Notes under the pieces: model-generated
What the model saw: only the letters and a program-made list of their open reading frames with translations
What the model was told of the DNA's origin: nothing
Databases searched by the model: none
Program-made: the position numbers and the translations under genes
Part shown: positions 34,213 through 43,060 of the stretch, piece after piece
Layout: each line of letters opens with the position of its first letter
Position numbering within the stretch: position 1 is the stretch's first letter
Assembly: GCA_016788565.1 (NCBI GenBank)
Contig: JAEUSP010000091.1
Coordinates: forward strand, 1 to 61,775
Length of the DNA stretch: 61,775 bases
DNA from: Chlorobiota bacterium
GTDB taxonomy: Bacteria; Bacteroidota; Ignavibacteria; OLB7
Direction of reading: 5' to 3'

Positions 34213-37200
34213 CTACCGCGCCACCACAATCCGCTGCGCGGCCACGCCATGCGCCGTTTGCAGCAGCAGCTGATACGCCCCCGAAGCGATTCTCCCAAGC
34301 TCTATTCTTACCCGCTCAACATGCTCGGCGGCGGCGGTTCCGGTAAGGGTGATTGGGATTGGATGGAGCACCTGCTTCCCACTCATATCCACCACCAGAA
34401 GCTGGGCGTTCAGGTTGCCAGTGCCGCGCACGCTGATGGCAACCTCAGCCGCATCCCGCACCGGATTCCCGGCAACAGGAAGCAGCATTGCCGTTACTCC
34501 ACCAGCCGTGATCGCCCCTTCCTGAACGCCGCTGACGGTTGGCCCGTAGCCGATAAGTGTGAAGTTGGTTGGTGAGGCAAGCCCGTTGTGCGTCAGGCGA
34601 AGCTGGGCGATATGCCGGCGGTCGGCATCCGGCGTGTAGCGGATTGGCAGGCCAACCGTTTGCCCCGGCGGAATCACCAGCGGAAGCGTTGGCGGCGCGA
34701 CGATTGCAAACACCGTGGCATCGTTGCCGGCGATACTCACTGCCGTGATCGTCAGCGGATAATCGCCGCTGTTGGTGATGCTGAACGTTGAATCGTGCAT
34801 GGCCTGAACCGCTGTTCGGGGGAAGATCAGCGTGTCGCGGGGGGCATCGGCAATGCCGGCAACGCCGGTGCCGTACACCGCAAATTCGCTGAAGCCTGCG
34901 ATGTCGTCGTGCAGCAGCCGGATGGTGGAAGAATACCGCCGCCGCTCCTGCGGGTCGAACCGCACACGCAGCTTGAAGGTTGTCCCCGGCACCACCGTGG
35001 TGCTTCGTGCGCCGGAGTAGCGCAGCCGCGCCGAATCGGCTCCGGTGGTAACGATGTCGCTAATCCGCAACGTGTCGCTGCCATTGTTTTTCAGCACCAC
35101 GGTATCCACCAGCGTGGTTGCGCCAACCCTCCGTTCTTTCACATCAATCTCCGCCAACAACTCCTGGGCCACCGATTGCCCTGCGATTCCGTTCAGCTGG
35201 ATTCCCAGCGGCGAGCCAGGGGCGTTGCTTGCCAGCACCAGCAGCGCGTTCCGGTTCCCAGTGGTGACGGTTGGGTTGAACCGCAGCGTCATTTGGTGCG
35301 TTCCCCCTTTGTTCACCGTGAAGGGTCCGCCACCGCTCACCACGCTGAACTCCGTTTGGTGAGTCCCGCTGATTGCCGACGAACTGACGTTCAGCACCGC
35401 ACTCCCTGGGTTGGTGATGGTGACGGTTTGCTCCACCGGTTTGCCGGGCTGTGTGGTTCCAAAGCTGACGGGATTTGGCGCGAAGCTCAATGCGGCCTGC
35501 GGCGATCCAGCGGTGACGGTGGTGTAAACCGCGGTCATCCAGATGGTAACGCCCGCGCCGCCGGGAACTCCATCGGGGAAATTTTTCCAGCCGCTTGCGG
35601 TTTTGTAGCTGCTGCGGTTTTGGGTGGGGGTTCCGTCATCGGTTGGGATCATCACCATCCCCAAGTGATTGGTCAGGACAATGTGGAAATCCTCCCCCGC
35701 GCTGAAGTTCACCGGCGCGCCAATCCCCCGCAGCCAAATCTCATTTTCTTGGTTGGTCATCAGATACTTGTAGGGGATCGTCACCGACCCCAGCAGCGCG
35801 TTCGGGATACCCGCCACGCTCCCCGCTTTGTTGGAATAGACCGACACCGTGAGCGATCCCCCAACAGGCATCACCGACGGTGCCAAAAGCAGCAGTTTTA
35901 TCCCAACCAGCGAACCGTTGGAGGGGGCGGTGAATCGGCTGGCGTAGCCGGTGATATCGGTCCCGGCAACCGGCAACTCCAAAGAACTTCCCAGCCCCTC
36001 TTGGTAGTGGGCAACATCCGTCACCAAGGTGGATTGGTTGGTGAGAATGGCGACGTTCTTGGTTGTGTCGCCAGCCTGGACCCTGACCACGGTGAAGTCG
36101 TTCCAATTATCCAGCAGAAGATCGGCGGATTCCCCGGGGTTGTTGTACCACTCCATCGCGGTGTTGGTGTTGATTGGCGTGGAGTAGCTGGCAATGGAGG
36201 ACCCCTGCTTAAACGCCTCAATCACCGGCTCGATCCGCACGGCGTAGTATCCCGGCGGAAGCCCCGAAATCGTAAACGTCCCGTTGGCCGCCGGTGGATT
36301 TTCGAACGCTGGGTGGCCGCCGGAGTAGTAATCAACAATCGTGCTGTAGGCGTTGCCGGTTGCGGTATCTACGGCAATCACGCAAACGCCGCTCACCTTT
36401 GCGTTGCCACCGGTCCGCACCGTGCCGGAGATAAAGCCAACGCTGGCCAGATAGGTGGGGGTTGGATAGAGGAGCGAGACGGTTGCCACATCTTCTGCTT
36501 CCAGAGTTTTTTGCTCCAGAGATTCGATGGAGGGATACATGGTGGCATAGCCGGCGTGCATGGCGTTTTGGGCGTGGGCCAAGCCAAGAAAGTGCCCAGC
36601 TTCGTGAGTGATAACCGCCTTGAAGCGATCCTCATCTTCTGCCGACCCGGTTCCGCTCAGGTGGCCGTTGATGATAACGAAGCCTTCGTACAAATCGGTG
36701 CCAATCCCAACCGAAGCCGCAAAGCCATACACCACATTTTTTGCGCCAACGCCAATTCGGGAATCGGTGATGGAGCCGTCGTTGTCGAACACCACGGGAT
36801 TGATCCCATCGTTGAACTGACCCACGCCCGAGATGTAGGGGTCGGTTGCCGAGGTGACGTTGTTGGCCAGCGTCCCGCCGTTCAGGATTGTTAGCGAGGC
36901 AGTTGGCACATTATCCCACTGCTGGAATGCGTAATCAGCAATGGCGCGCCCAGCCACGTTGCTGAACCGCCCCAACGTTCCCAAGTCAATTTTATACACG
37001 ATTGGCAACGCCGATGCAGGGTAGGTGTTTGACCTTGTTCCCGTTGCCCCCAACGGCCCGCCAGCCGTTGCCGTGCCAACCGCCGACAACAGCACCAGCA
37101 AGAACACAAGAAGTGAAGAATATCGAACGGAACAGAATCCTCCTCCCCCTCCCCTTCTTTGCAACTGACCACTGACTACTGACCACCGTCCAACGGACTG

Positions 37201-37266
37201 CCCCCCCTCTCTTCCCTGCAACTGACCACTGACTACTGACCACTGACTAATGACTCCCCTTTTCAT
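34213..37266 (-). CDS. secreted matrixin-like metalloprotease with type IX sorting domain
   Basis: About 1017 residues. The zinc-binding motif HEAGHFLGLAH and a downstream Met-turn (ATMYPS) mark a metzincin protease domain at roughly 70-290. A carboxypeptidase-regulatory-like segment follows (ISGTVRTGGNAKVSGV...GTFTISGLPPGYYAV). Then come two or three ASPM/SPD-2/Hydin-like beta modules (SFGTTQPGKPVEQTVTITN). The C-terminal 90 residues resemble the type A T9SS sorting domain (AGNPVRD...VVDMSGKQV...G-YQLLLQT-HGVAAQRIVV). The ATG at 37266 follows the upstream stop by one base (TAA-G-ATG). The first 50 codons translate heptamer repeat DNA (WSVVSGQLQ twice) before the signal peptide (SLLVFLLVLLSAVGTATAG), so the start region may be damaged. 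Confidence 0.85.
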   Translation of the reverse strand: MKRGVISQWSVVSGQLQGREGGQSVGRWSVVSGQLQRRGGGGGFCSVRYSSLLVFLLVLLSAVGTATAGGPLGATGTRSNTYPASALPIVYKIDLGTLGRFSNVAGRAIADYAFQQWDNVPTASLTILNGGTLANNVTSATDPYISGVGQFNDGINPVVFDNDGSITDSRIGVGAKNVVYGFAASVGIGTDLYEGFVIINGHLSGTGSAEDEDRFKAVITHEAGHFLGLAHAQNAMHAGYATMYPSIESLEQKTLEAEDVATVSLLYPTPTYLASVGFISGTVRTGGNAKVSGVCVIAVDTATGNAYSTIVDYYSGGHPAFENPPAANGTFTISGLPPGYYAVRIEPVIEAFKQGSSIASYSTPINTNTAMEWYNNPGESADLLLDNWNDFTVVRVQAGDTTKNVAILTNQSTLVTDVAHYQEGLGSSLELPVAGTDITGYASRFTAPSNGSLVGIKLLLLAPSVMPVGGSLTVSVYSNKAGSVAGIPNALLGSVTIPYKYLMTNQENEIWLRGIGAPVNFSAGEDFHIVLTNHLGMVMIPTDDGTPTQNRSSYKTASGWKNFPDGVPGGAGVTIWMTAVYTTVTAGSPQAALSFAPNPVSFGTTQPGKPVEQTVTITNPGSAVLNVSSSAISGTHQTEFSVVSGGGPFTVNKGGTHQMTLRFNPTVTTGNRNALLVLASNAPGSPLGIQLNGIAGQSVAQELLAEIDVKERRVGATTLVDTVVLKNNGSDTLRISDIVTTGADSARLRYSGARSTTVVPGTTFKLRVRFDPQERRRYSSTIRLLHDDIAGFSEFAVYGTGVAGIADAPRDTLIFPRTAVQAMHDSTFSITNSGDYPLTITAVSIAGNDATVFAIVAPPTLPLVIPPGQTVGLPIRYTPDADRRHIAQLRLTHNGLASPTNFTLIGYGPTVSGVQEGAITAGGVTAMLLPVAGNPVRDAAEVAISVRGTGNLNAQLLVVDMSGKQVLHPIPITLTGTAAAEHVERVRIELGRIASGAYQLLLQTAHGVAAQRIVVAR
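37158..37256. repeat. heptamer arrays inside the 5' end of the metalloprotease gene
   Basis: Two blocks each starting TGCAACTGACCACTGACTAC (from about 37158 and 37217) and made of CACTGAC/TACTGAC 7-mers. They lie between the ATG at 37266 and the signal-peptide codons. Confidence 0.8.
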
Positions 37267-37267
37267 C

Positions 37268-37834
37268 TTACTCACCCCCCTTCTGAATATCCCGCACCAA
37301 CGCGCTGAACGTGGCCACAGGAATTGAAACGGTGGTGGTAGTTGCGGCGGCAATCCCATACTTTTTCAGCAATGCCGGAATCTGCTTCAGGCTGGCGGCG
37401 GTGATGCCGGTCACCATTCCATTGCTCACCGTCCAAGCCGCTTGCGACAACCCGACCGGGCTGGTAAATCCAAGATCGCTGACGGGATAGAGCATCACCA
37501 TCACCCGCTCCCCTTTTTGGAAATAGCGCAGATGCGGGATCAGCAGCGTCCGCCCGTTCCAGCGCCCGCCAAATTGCTTGATGGTGAGCGTCATGGAGTT
37601 CGCCCCCTTCACGTTCGCCTCCACAGTGAAGGTGGTGTGGGTGACGATGTCGCCCCGTTGGTCCAGCCCGCTGCGGACCTGGGTGACGCGCCCGGCAAAA
37701 ATCGTTTCGGCAGATTGGATCATCTCCCGTAACTCTATTGTTCGCACCTGTGCTTGCGCGTGCGGCGGGGTGCTGGCAACCCAGCAAAGCAGCCCGCAGA
37801 AAAGAAGCCAATACCAGCGGTTCCATTGCCTCAT
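37268..37834 (-). CDS. exported protein of unknown function
   Basis: About 188 residues from the ATG at 37834. The signal peptide MRQWNRWYWLLFCGLLCWVA ends near PPHAQAQ. The mature part has a beta-rich core (AETIFAGRVTQVRSG, THTTFTVEANVKGAN, MTLTIKQFGG, HLRYFQKGERVMVMLYP) that looks like a small secreted beta-sandwich. I do not recognise a family with confidence. It is translationally coupled to the metalloprotease (TAA-G-ATG), which suggests a partner, propeptide-like inhibitor or shared export fate. Confidence 0.75.
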   Translation of the reverse strand: MRQWNRWYWLLFCGLLCWVASTPPHAQAQVRTIELREMIQSAETIFAGRVTQVRSGLDQRGDIVTHTTFTVEANVKGANSMTLTIKQFGGRWNGRTLLIPHLRYFQKGERVMVMLYPVSDLGFTSPVGLSQAAWTVSNGMVTGITAASLKQIPALLKKYGIAAATTTTVSIPVATFSALVRDIQKGGE

Positions 37835-38057
37835 GGCGTAATCGTGTTGTTTGTGTCGTTGAACAGTTGAAAGACCGAGGAGAGAGGGGGGATAAAATAG
37901 GCAGAAGCGCGTGGCACGGGCAACACACGCTTTGTGGCTTTTCAAGCGTCATCACACACCGATGCAGCGATGCGGTGTGTGATGTGTATTTTTAGCGGCC
38001 AATAAATCCGCCGGGCTGCGGCTGGTTGATGTACCACAGCACTTCAAAACAACCACT

Positions 38058-38762
38058 ATGAGAATTTTGGTCATCGAAGATGAGAAGAAGGTTGCCAACT
38101 TCGTTATGCAAGGCTTGCGCGAGGAGAACTACGAGGTGGAGGTGGCCTACGACGGCGAGCAAGGCCTGGAGAAAGCGTTGGCCGGCGAGTTCGACGGCAT
38201 GATCCTGGACCTGATGCTGCCGAAACGGGATGGCATATCACTGCTTCGCGAACTTCGCGGGCGGGGGATCAACACCCCCGTGCTGATCCTGACAGCAAAA
38301 GGAACAACCCAGGATAAAATCGTTGGGCTGGATGCCGGGGCCGATGATTATCTGGCAAAGCCGTTCCACTTTGAAGAGCTTACGGCTCGCATCCGTTCGC
38401 TACTGCGCCGAAGCGTCAGCGTGGAAAAAACCACCCAACTGAAAGTTGGCGATCTGGTGCTGGACACCATCACCCACAAAGCCAAACGGGGAACCGTGGA
38501 GATCGACCTCACCTCGCGCGAGTACGACGTGCTGGAATATCTGATGCGGAACTCCAACCGCATCCTTAGCCGCTCGGTTATCACCCAACACGTCTGGAAC
38601 TACAACTTCGCCACCGATTCCAACTTGGTGGATGTGTATATCAACCGATTGCGGAACAAAGTGGACCCCCCGGAACTGCCGCGCCTGATCCGCTCCATCC
38701 GTGGCGTGGGCTACATCATGCGCGAAGCCGAACCGGGGAACAACGATTTTCAGGAGGACTAA
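38058..38762 (+). CDS. OmpR-family response regulator
   Basis: 234 residues. The receiver domain has acidic residues in VIEDE, phospho-acceptor Asp51 (MILDLMLPKRDG), Thr79 (LILTAKG) and Lys101 (DDYLAKPF). A C-terminal winged helix follows (EIDLTSREYDVLEYLMRN, VDVYINRLRNKVD, IRGVGYIM). It resembles CusR/CopR and other envelope or metal regulators, but that specificity is not proven. Its stop is two bases from the kinase GTG, and the pair forms one operon. Confidence 0.93.
   Translation: MRILVIEDEKKVANFVMQGLREENYEVEVAYDGEQGLEKALAGEFDGMILDLMLPKRDGISLLRELRGRGINTPVLILTAKGTTQDKIVGLDAGADDYLAKPFHFEELTARIRSLLRRSVSVEKTTQLKVGDLVLDTITHKAKRGTVEIDLTSREYDVLEYLMRNSNRILSRSVITQHVWNYNFATDSNLVDVYINRLRNKVDPPELPRLIRSIRGVGYIMREAEPGNNDFQED
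38752..38757 (+). promoter_or_regulatory. Shine-Dalgarno AGGAGG deciding a GTG start
   Basis: AGGAGG lies 7 bases upstream of GTG 38765 and overlaps the last codons of the response regulator gene. It is one of the few strong SD sequences in the window. Confidence 0.8.
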
Positions 38763-38764
38763 CG

Positions 38765-40522
38765 GTGAGCCTTTCGCTACGTGGCCGGCTTACGTTGTGG
38801 TTTGGGCTGGTGATGGCCCTCTCCATCGGCATCTTCAGCACGCTGATCTACACCTCCGTCTCCAACGAGCTTCGCACCAGCCTGGACCTTTCGTTGGAGC
38901 GGATGATCGGCTCCATCGTGCTGATGATCCGCACACAAGGGGAGAAAGGGGAAGGAAAAAAAGAGGGCGATGCGGCCACCGCAAAAGCACGCCTTCAGAA
39001 CGACACCGCAAAAGATGTTCTGCAATTTCTTCGCGACGGCGACTCGCTTCGGCAAGACTCGCTGCGCCGCGCCGGAATCGAGCCACCGCAGCAGAAGCCT
39101 GCCGAAGCAGAAAAAATCGTCTGGACGGAGATTTACGAGCATATCGTCCTGAACCCCCGCAACTCCCTGATTCAGGTGATGGACACGGCAGGGGCAATCG
39201 TCTTCCGGTCCAAAAATCTTGGGGCCGATTCACTCCGTATCGAGCAAGACTTCCTGCGGCTTGCGGTGGACACCATCCCCCGCTACACCACGATCTACCA
39301 AGCGGTGATTGACACCACCAGCGGCCCGCAACCGATCCGCATTGCCGCCGCCCGAACCCGCTCGGCCATCATCATTGTTGGCTACCCACGGAACGAAGTC
39401 CAATCTATTCTGGAGCAGCTTTTCAGCACGCTGCTGCTGCTGGCCCCAGTGGTGCTGCTATTCTCGATTGCTGGCGGGTTCTTCCTTGCAAAAACCTCAC
39501 TTCGCCAAGTGGATGCCATCACACAAACAGCCAAGGAAATCACCGCCTCCAACCTCTCGCGACGGCTTCCGGTGCCAAACACCAACGACGAAATTTCCCG
39601 ACTGAGCGACACCCTGAACGACATGATCTCCCGGCTGGAAAGCTCCTTCGAACGCACCAAGCAATTCAGCGCCGATGCCTCGCACGAGCTGCGCACCCCG
39701 CTCACCATTCTAACCGGCGAAATGGAGTTGGCGCTTCGCTCGCGAAAAACTCCAACGGAATACCAGGATGTGATCTCGAGCGCGTTGCAGGAGGTGTTGC
39801 GGCTGTCGCGTGTGGTGGAGTCGCTGCTGCTCCTTTCGCGGACCGACGGTGGGAAGCTATCGCTGCACCGCGAGCCGACCAACCTCACCGATATGCTTGC
39901 CGACCTTGCCGATGCAGCCAGCATTTTGGGTGGGGCAAAAGATATCTACATCACCTTCCGGGCCAACGAAGATTTAACCATTGATGCCGACCGCGCCAAG
40001 CTCTATCAGGTATTCCTGAACTTGGTGGATAACGCCGTGAAATACACTCCCGAAGGGGGGATGATCTCCCTGACCGTTCACCGTGATAAAAACATTGCGG
40101 AGGTTCGCGTGCGCGACACCGGAATCGGGATCAGCGGCGAGCATCAGAAGAAGATTTTCGACCGATTCTACCGTGTGGATAAGGCGCGCAGCCGCGAGAT
40201 GGGGGGGGTGGGGTTGGGCCTATCCATCGTGCAGTGGACTGTGCAAGCGCACGATGGCGAAATTCGTGTGGAGAGCGAGCCGGGGCAGGGGAGCACCTTC
40301 GTGGTGCGGCTTCCGCTGCTGAACCCGACGTTGCAAAACGAGGACATGGGGATCACCCCGCCACGCCACCGTACGCTGGCGCAAACCTTCGACGTAAAAC
40401 GCCTGCTAAAAAAACCGAGGGGAAGCAGTGATGAAAAAAAGAAGAAAGACCCCGCCGCCGAAGAATTGAGAATTGGAGAAGAACCAAAAATCATCGAAGA
40501 GCCGGAAGCGAAGCAGGGGTAG
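38765..40522 (+). CDS. sensor histidine kinase
   Basis: 585 residues with a GTG start set by AGGAGG. The first membrane helix is at about 10-33, followed by a periplasmic domain of about 180 residues with an Arg/Lys/Glu-rich stretch. The second helix is near 220-240 (LLLLAPVVLLFSIAGGFFL), then a HAMP segment. HisKA carries phospho-acceptor His307 (SADASHELRTPL). The ATPase domain has an N-box (NLVDNAVKYTPEGG), DTGIGI and GGVGLGLSIVQW. The C-terminal 60 residues form a charged, Lys/Glu-rich tail after the catalytic domain, absent from most family members. Signal unknown. Confidence 0.93.
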   Translation: MSLSLRGRLTLWFGLVMALSIGIFSTLIYTSVSNELRTSLDLSLERMIGSIVLMIRTQGEKGEGKKEGDAATAKARLQNDTAKDVLQFLRDGDSLRQDSLRRAGIEPPQQKPAEAEKIVWTEIYEHIVLNPRNSLIQVMDTAGAIVFRSKNLGADSLRIEQDFLRLAVDTIPRYTTIYQAVIDTTSGPQPIRIAAARTRSAIIIVGYPRNEVQSILEQLFSTLLLLAPVVLLFSIAGGFFLAKTSLRQVDAITQTAKEITASNLSRRLPVPNTNDEISRLSDTLNDMISRLESSFERTKQFSADASHELRTPLTILTGEMELALRSRKTPTEYQDVISSALQEVLRLSRVVESLLLLSRTDGGKLSLHREPTNLTDMLADLADAASILGGAKDIYITFRANEDLTIDADRAKLYQVFLNLVDNAVKYTPEGGMISLTVHRDKNIAEVRVRDTGIGISGEHQKKIFDRFYRVDKARSREMGGVGLGLSIVQWTVQAHDGEIRVESEPGQGSTFVVRLPLLNPTLQNEDMGITPPRHRTLAQTFDVKRLLKKPRGSSDEKKKKDPAAEELRIGEEPKIIEEPEAKQG

Positions 40523-40535
40523 AAATTGATGAAAA

Positions 40536-40577
40536 CGGGCTTGCCAAACATCCGCTTGGCAAGCCCGATGTTTTTTT
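40536..40577 (+). terminator. rho-independent terminator after the kinase gene
   Basis: CGGGCTTGCCAA (40536-40547) and TTGGCAAGCCCG (40556-40567) form a 12-bp stem, then ATGTTTTTTT. Confidence 0.9.
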
Positions 40578-41014
40578 GCTCACTCCAAAATTTTCTCGGT
40601 AGCTCGGGATCATACGCTGCACAAGCCTGCTGATCCAACTCTGCAGAGTGTGGGGTTGCTTGGTTTGATGGTCTTCCTCGGCCTCCTTTCTCTCTCGCAT
40701 GATCTGACAGATCCTGACTCTACTGGCTCGCCAACCCCAGTTGATTCCGAAAAGCTCACGATGCTCCCATGAACACCACCCTCCCACCACCGCTCGGTTG
40801 CACCGTGAAAAAGGTGGGAAGATTGCCACTGCTGGAATGTTTTTTGGGCTTCATGCGGCCACCTTCTGGGCGATTTTCCGCTTGAGGGCGAAATCTTTCA
40901 CGAAAAAAAATTCCCCTTTTTCAATCTTGGCATAGGCTGCCGCAAATCTTGGCATCGGGCGCGTACCTTGAATGGCGTAGGGCAACTTCCGCTACTTCAA
41001 ACCTGGTGAACGAC
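40578..41014. other. intergenic region without supported gene
   Basis: A 112-residue minus-strand frame crosses it but overlaps the terminator and kinase end and has no recognisable family. The stretch before 41015 is A/T-rich and may hold the promoter of the barrel gene, but no clear element is seen. Confidence 0.5.
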
Positions 41015-42718
41015 ATGAACCGCTTGGCACATTCTCTGAAAATCTCGACAATGGCAATCTGGACAATTCTTGCAACGGCAGCCGCAGTTGGGCAGGAGCT
41101 TTCGACGATTGACCAGCAGAAGCCGTTCACCATGGGTGGTGCGGTGAACACCAACCTGACCGCCAGCACCATCAGCGGCGCGCCCCGCCGCCAAGACCCG
41201 TTCAGCTGGACGGTTGGCGGATCGCTTACGCCAGCGTTGTACGGCGTGCAGCTCCCCTTCTCGTTCATCTTCTCCAGCCAAAGCAAAAGCTACACCCAGC
41301 CGTTCAATCAGTTCGGAATCTCACCCAGCTATAAATCTTTGCGGACACATCTTGGCTACCGCTCGATGAATTTCTCCCGGTACACCATGTCCGGCACAAC
41401 ATTTTTTGGGGCGGGGATGGAGTTCAACGCTGGGCCGGTGCGGAGCGCGGCAATGGTGGGGCGGTTCAAAGAAGCGATTGATGAGGACACGCTGAACCCC
41501 AGCGCGACCCCAAGCTACCAGCGGAATGGCTACGCCGTGAAATTGGGTTTTGGCAGCGAGCGCACCTTCTTTGAAACCAGCTACCTTCACGCCGCCGACG
41601 ACACCAACTCCTTGCGGAAGGCCCCAACAAAAGGTGATGCCCCGGCGGAAAACTCGGCACTTGGCGGAACCATGCGGTTTGGCATCACCAACAGCATTGC
41701 TATCGAAGCCGAAGGTGGAGCAAGCCTTTATACCAGCAACCTGCGCGCCGCCGGCGTGGATGTTGACTCGGCCAGCAGCATCCCCGATTTTTTAACCGGC
41801 ATCTACCAGCCACGGGTCTCCACTTCTTTCACCATGGCCGGGCGCGTTGGCGTATCCTGGACCGAAAGCGATTACGGCGTGCGTGTTGGCTACGAGTATG
41901 TTGAGCCAGATTATGCCACGCTGGGCGCGTACAGTTTCACCACCGACATCTCCAACTGGACCATCGCCCCAAGCCTGAACCTGCTGAACAGCGCGCTGCG
42001 GCTAAGCGGTTCGGTCGGTTTGCAAAGCGACAACGTGCTGGGGAACAAACTGGCCCAGACCGAGCGGGTAATCGGATCGTTCAACGCTGGCTACAACAGT
42101 GGCGATTGGGGCGTTGATGCCAGCTACAGCAACTACTCCACCAACCAGAAAGCGGGCCGCGCCCCCATCAGCGATAGCATCCGCGCACGGAACATCATGC
42201 AAAGTGCCACGCTGGCCCCGCGCCTGACGCTGCAAAGCGAAGACCTTAGCCAGACCGTAGCCCTTTCCACAGGCTACCAGGAGTACAGCGACCTGAACGC
42301 CTTCACCAGCGCGCTAACCGATAACCGCGCACTGACGGCCGCGGCCAGCTACAACGTGGCGTTCCTGAAAAGCAAAACCAACGTTGGCGGATCGCTGGTG
42401 TATGCCAACACGCAATCGGGGCTTGCCACCAGCAACACCCTTAGCGCATCGCTGAACGGCGCGCTAACCATGCTGGCCAACGACGAACTAAGCCTGAACG
42501 GAACACTTAGCTACTCCACCTCATCGGTGACCGGAACCGATGGAGCAAGCAGCACCATCGCCCTGAACATCGGCAGCACCTACCAACTAACGAAGGAGGA
42601 CAACATCAACCTGAGCTTCAACGCAACCACCAACGGCAACACCATGCCCGGCGCAACTGGCTTCACGGAACTCAGCTCATCGCTAAGCTACAGCCGGTCG
42701 TTCAACATCTTCAACTAA
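41015..42718 (+). CDS. outer-membrane beta-barrel protein, paralogue of 9310-10986
   Basis: 567 residues from ATG 41015 (an in-frame ATG 66 bases upstream would precede the signal peptide). The signal peptide ends TAAAVGQE. The long antiparallel beta body is Tyr/Phe/Ser/Asn-rich and ends FNIFN. It shares with the other barrel the ordered blocks LPFSFIF, Q-P-FNQFGISP, HLGYRSMNFSRYT, FFGAGMEFN, YQRNGYAVKLGFGSE and PRVST. No TANFOR or FN3 gene follows it, so the family also acts outside that operon. A terminator follows. Confidence 0.85.
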   Translation: MNRLAHSLKISTMAIWTILATAAAVGQELSTIDQQKPFTMGGAVNTNLTASTISGAPRRQDPFSWTVGGSLTPALYGVQLPFSFIFSSQSKSYTQPFNQFGISPSYKSLRTHLGYRSMNFSRYTMSGTTFFGAGMEFNAGPVRSAAMVGRFKEAIDEDTLNPSATPSYQRNGYAVKLGFGSERTFFETSYLHAADDTNSLRKAPTKGDAPAENSALGGTMRFGITNSIAIEAEGGASLYTSNLRAAGVDVDSASSIPDFLTGIYQPRVSTSFTMAGRVGVSWTESDYGVRVGYEYVEPDYATLGAYSFTTDISNWTIAPSLNLLNSALRLSGSVGLQSDNVLGNKLAQTERVIGSFNAGYNSGDWGVDASYSNYSTNQKAGRAPISDSIRARNIMQSATLAPRLTLQSEDLSQTVALSTGYQEYSDLNAFTSALTDNRALTAAASYNVAFLKSKTNVGGSLVYANTQSGLATSNTLSASLNGALTMLANDELSLNGTLSYSTSSVTGTDGASSTIALNIGSTYQLTKEDNINLSFNATTNGNTMPGATGFTELSSSLSYSRSFNIFN

Positions 42719-42783
42719 GCCGGAAAGAAGGGGCAGAGAGAGAAAAAAAAGAAAAACTCCATCGGGTGCTTTTTTGCACAACA

Positions 42784-42833
42784 AGCACTGCGCGCAAGGT
42801 TGATTAGGCCCTTCCTTGCGCGCAGTGCTTTTT
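42784..42833 (+). terminator. rho-independent terminator after barrel gene
   Basis: AGCACTGCGCGCAAGG (42784-42799) and its complement (42814-42829) form a 16-bp stem, followed by TTTTT. Confidence 0.9.
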
Positions 42834-42846
42834 CATCAACAGCGGC

Positions 42847-42962
42847 TATACTCGGATGAAATTGGTTTGCGAAACTCTACTCAGCTAGGTGTGGTATGGA
42901 TTCCCGCTTTCGCGGGAATGACAACGACTAGATTTTTCGCAAACCATTCTGTTTGGAGTATA
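42847..42962. mobile_element. MITE-like element, copy 2
   Basis: Same ends as copy 1: TATACTC at 42847 and GAGTATA at 42956-42962. Subterminal GGTTTGCGAAACTCT and TTTTCGCAAACCATTCT blocks are inverted, with the core GGATTCCCGCTTTCGCGGG. 116 bp, non-coding. Confidence 0.75.
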
Positions 42963-42964
42963 CC

Positions 42965-42972
42965 TATCTTTG
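42965..42972 (+). promoter_or_regulatory. candidate -7 element for phnE-like gene
   Basis: TATCTTTG (TAnnTTTG type) two bases after the MITE-like element, 88 bases before the ATG. No TTG is present at the usual spacing. Confidence 0.3.
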
Positions 42973-43060
42973 AGCGGGGCCACCGAGCAAGAAGAGCGCA
43001 GGCCGAAAATCTACACCTACCGATTGTGCAAATCGGGCCAACGTTCATCCAGAAACCAAC

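Noticed and set aside
34795-36894. A 699-residue plus-strand open frame
   Set aside because: Antisense to the metalloprotease gene; His/Gly/Arg-rich composition typical of a mirror frame in G+C-rich DNA. The same applies to 20975-22315 and similar frames opposite the giant genes.
40491-40829. A 112-residue minus-strand frame
   Set aside because: Overlaps the kinase 3' end and its terminator, and has no recognisable domain; a decayed insertion remnant cannot be excluded but is unsupported.
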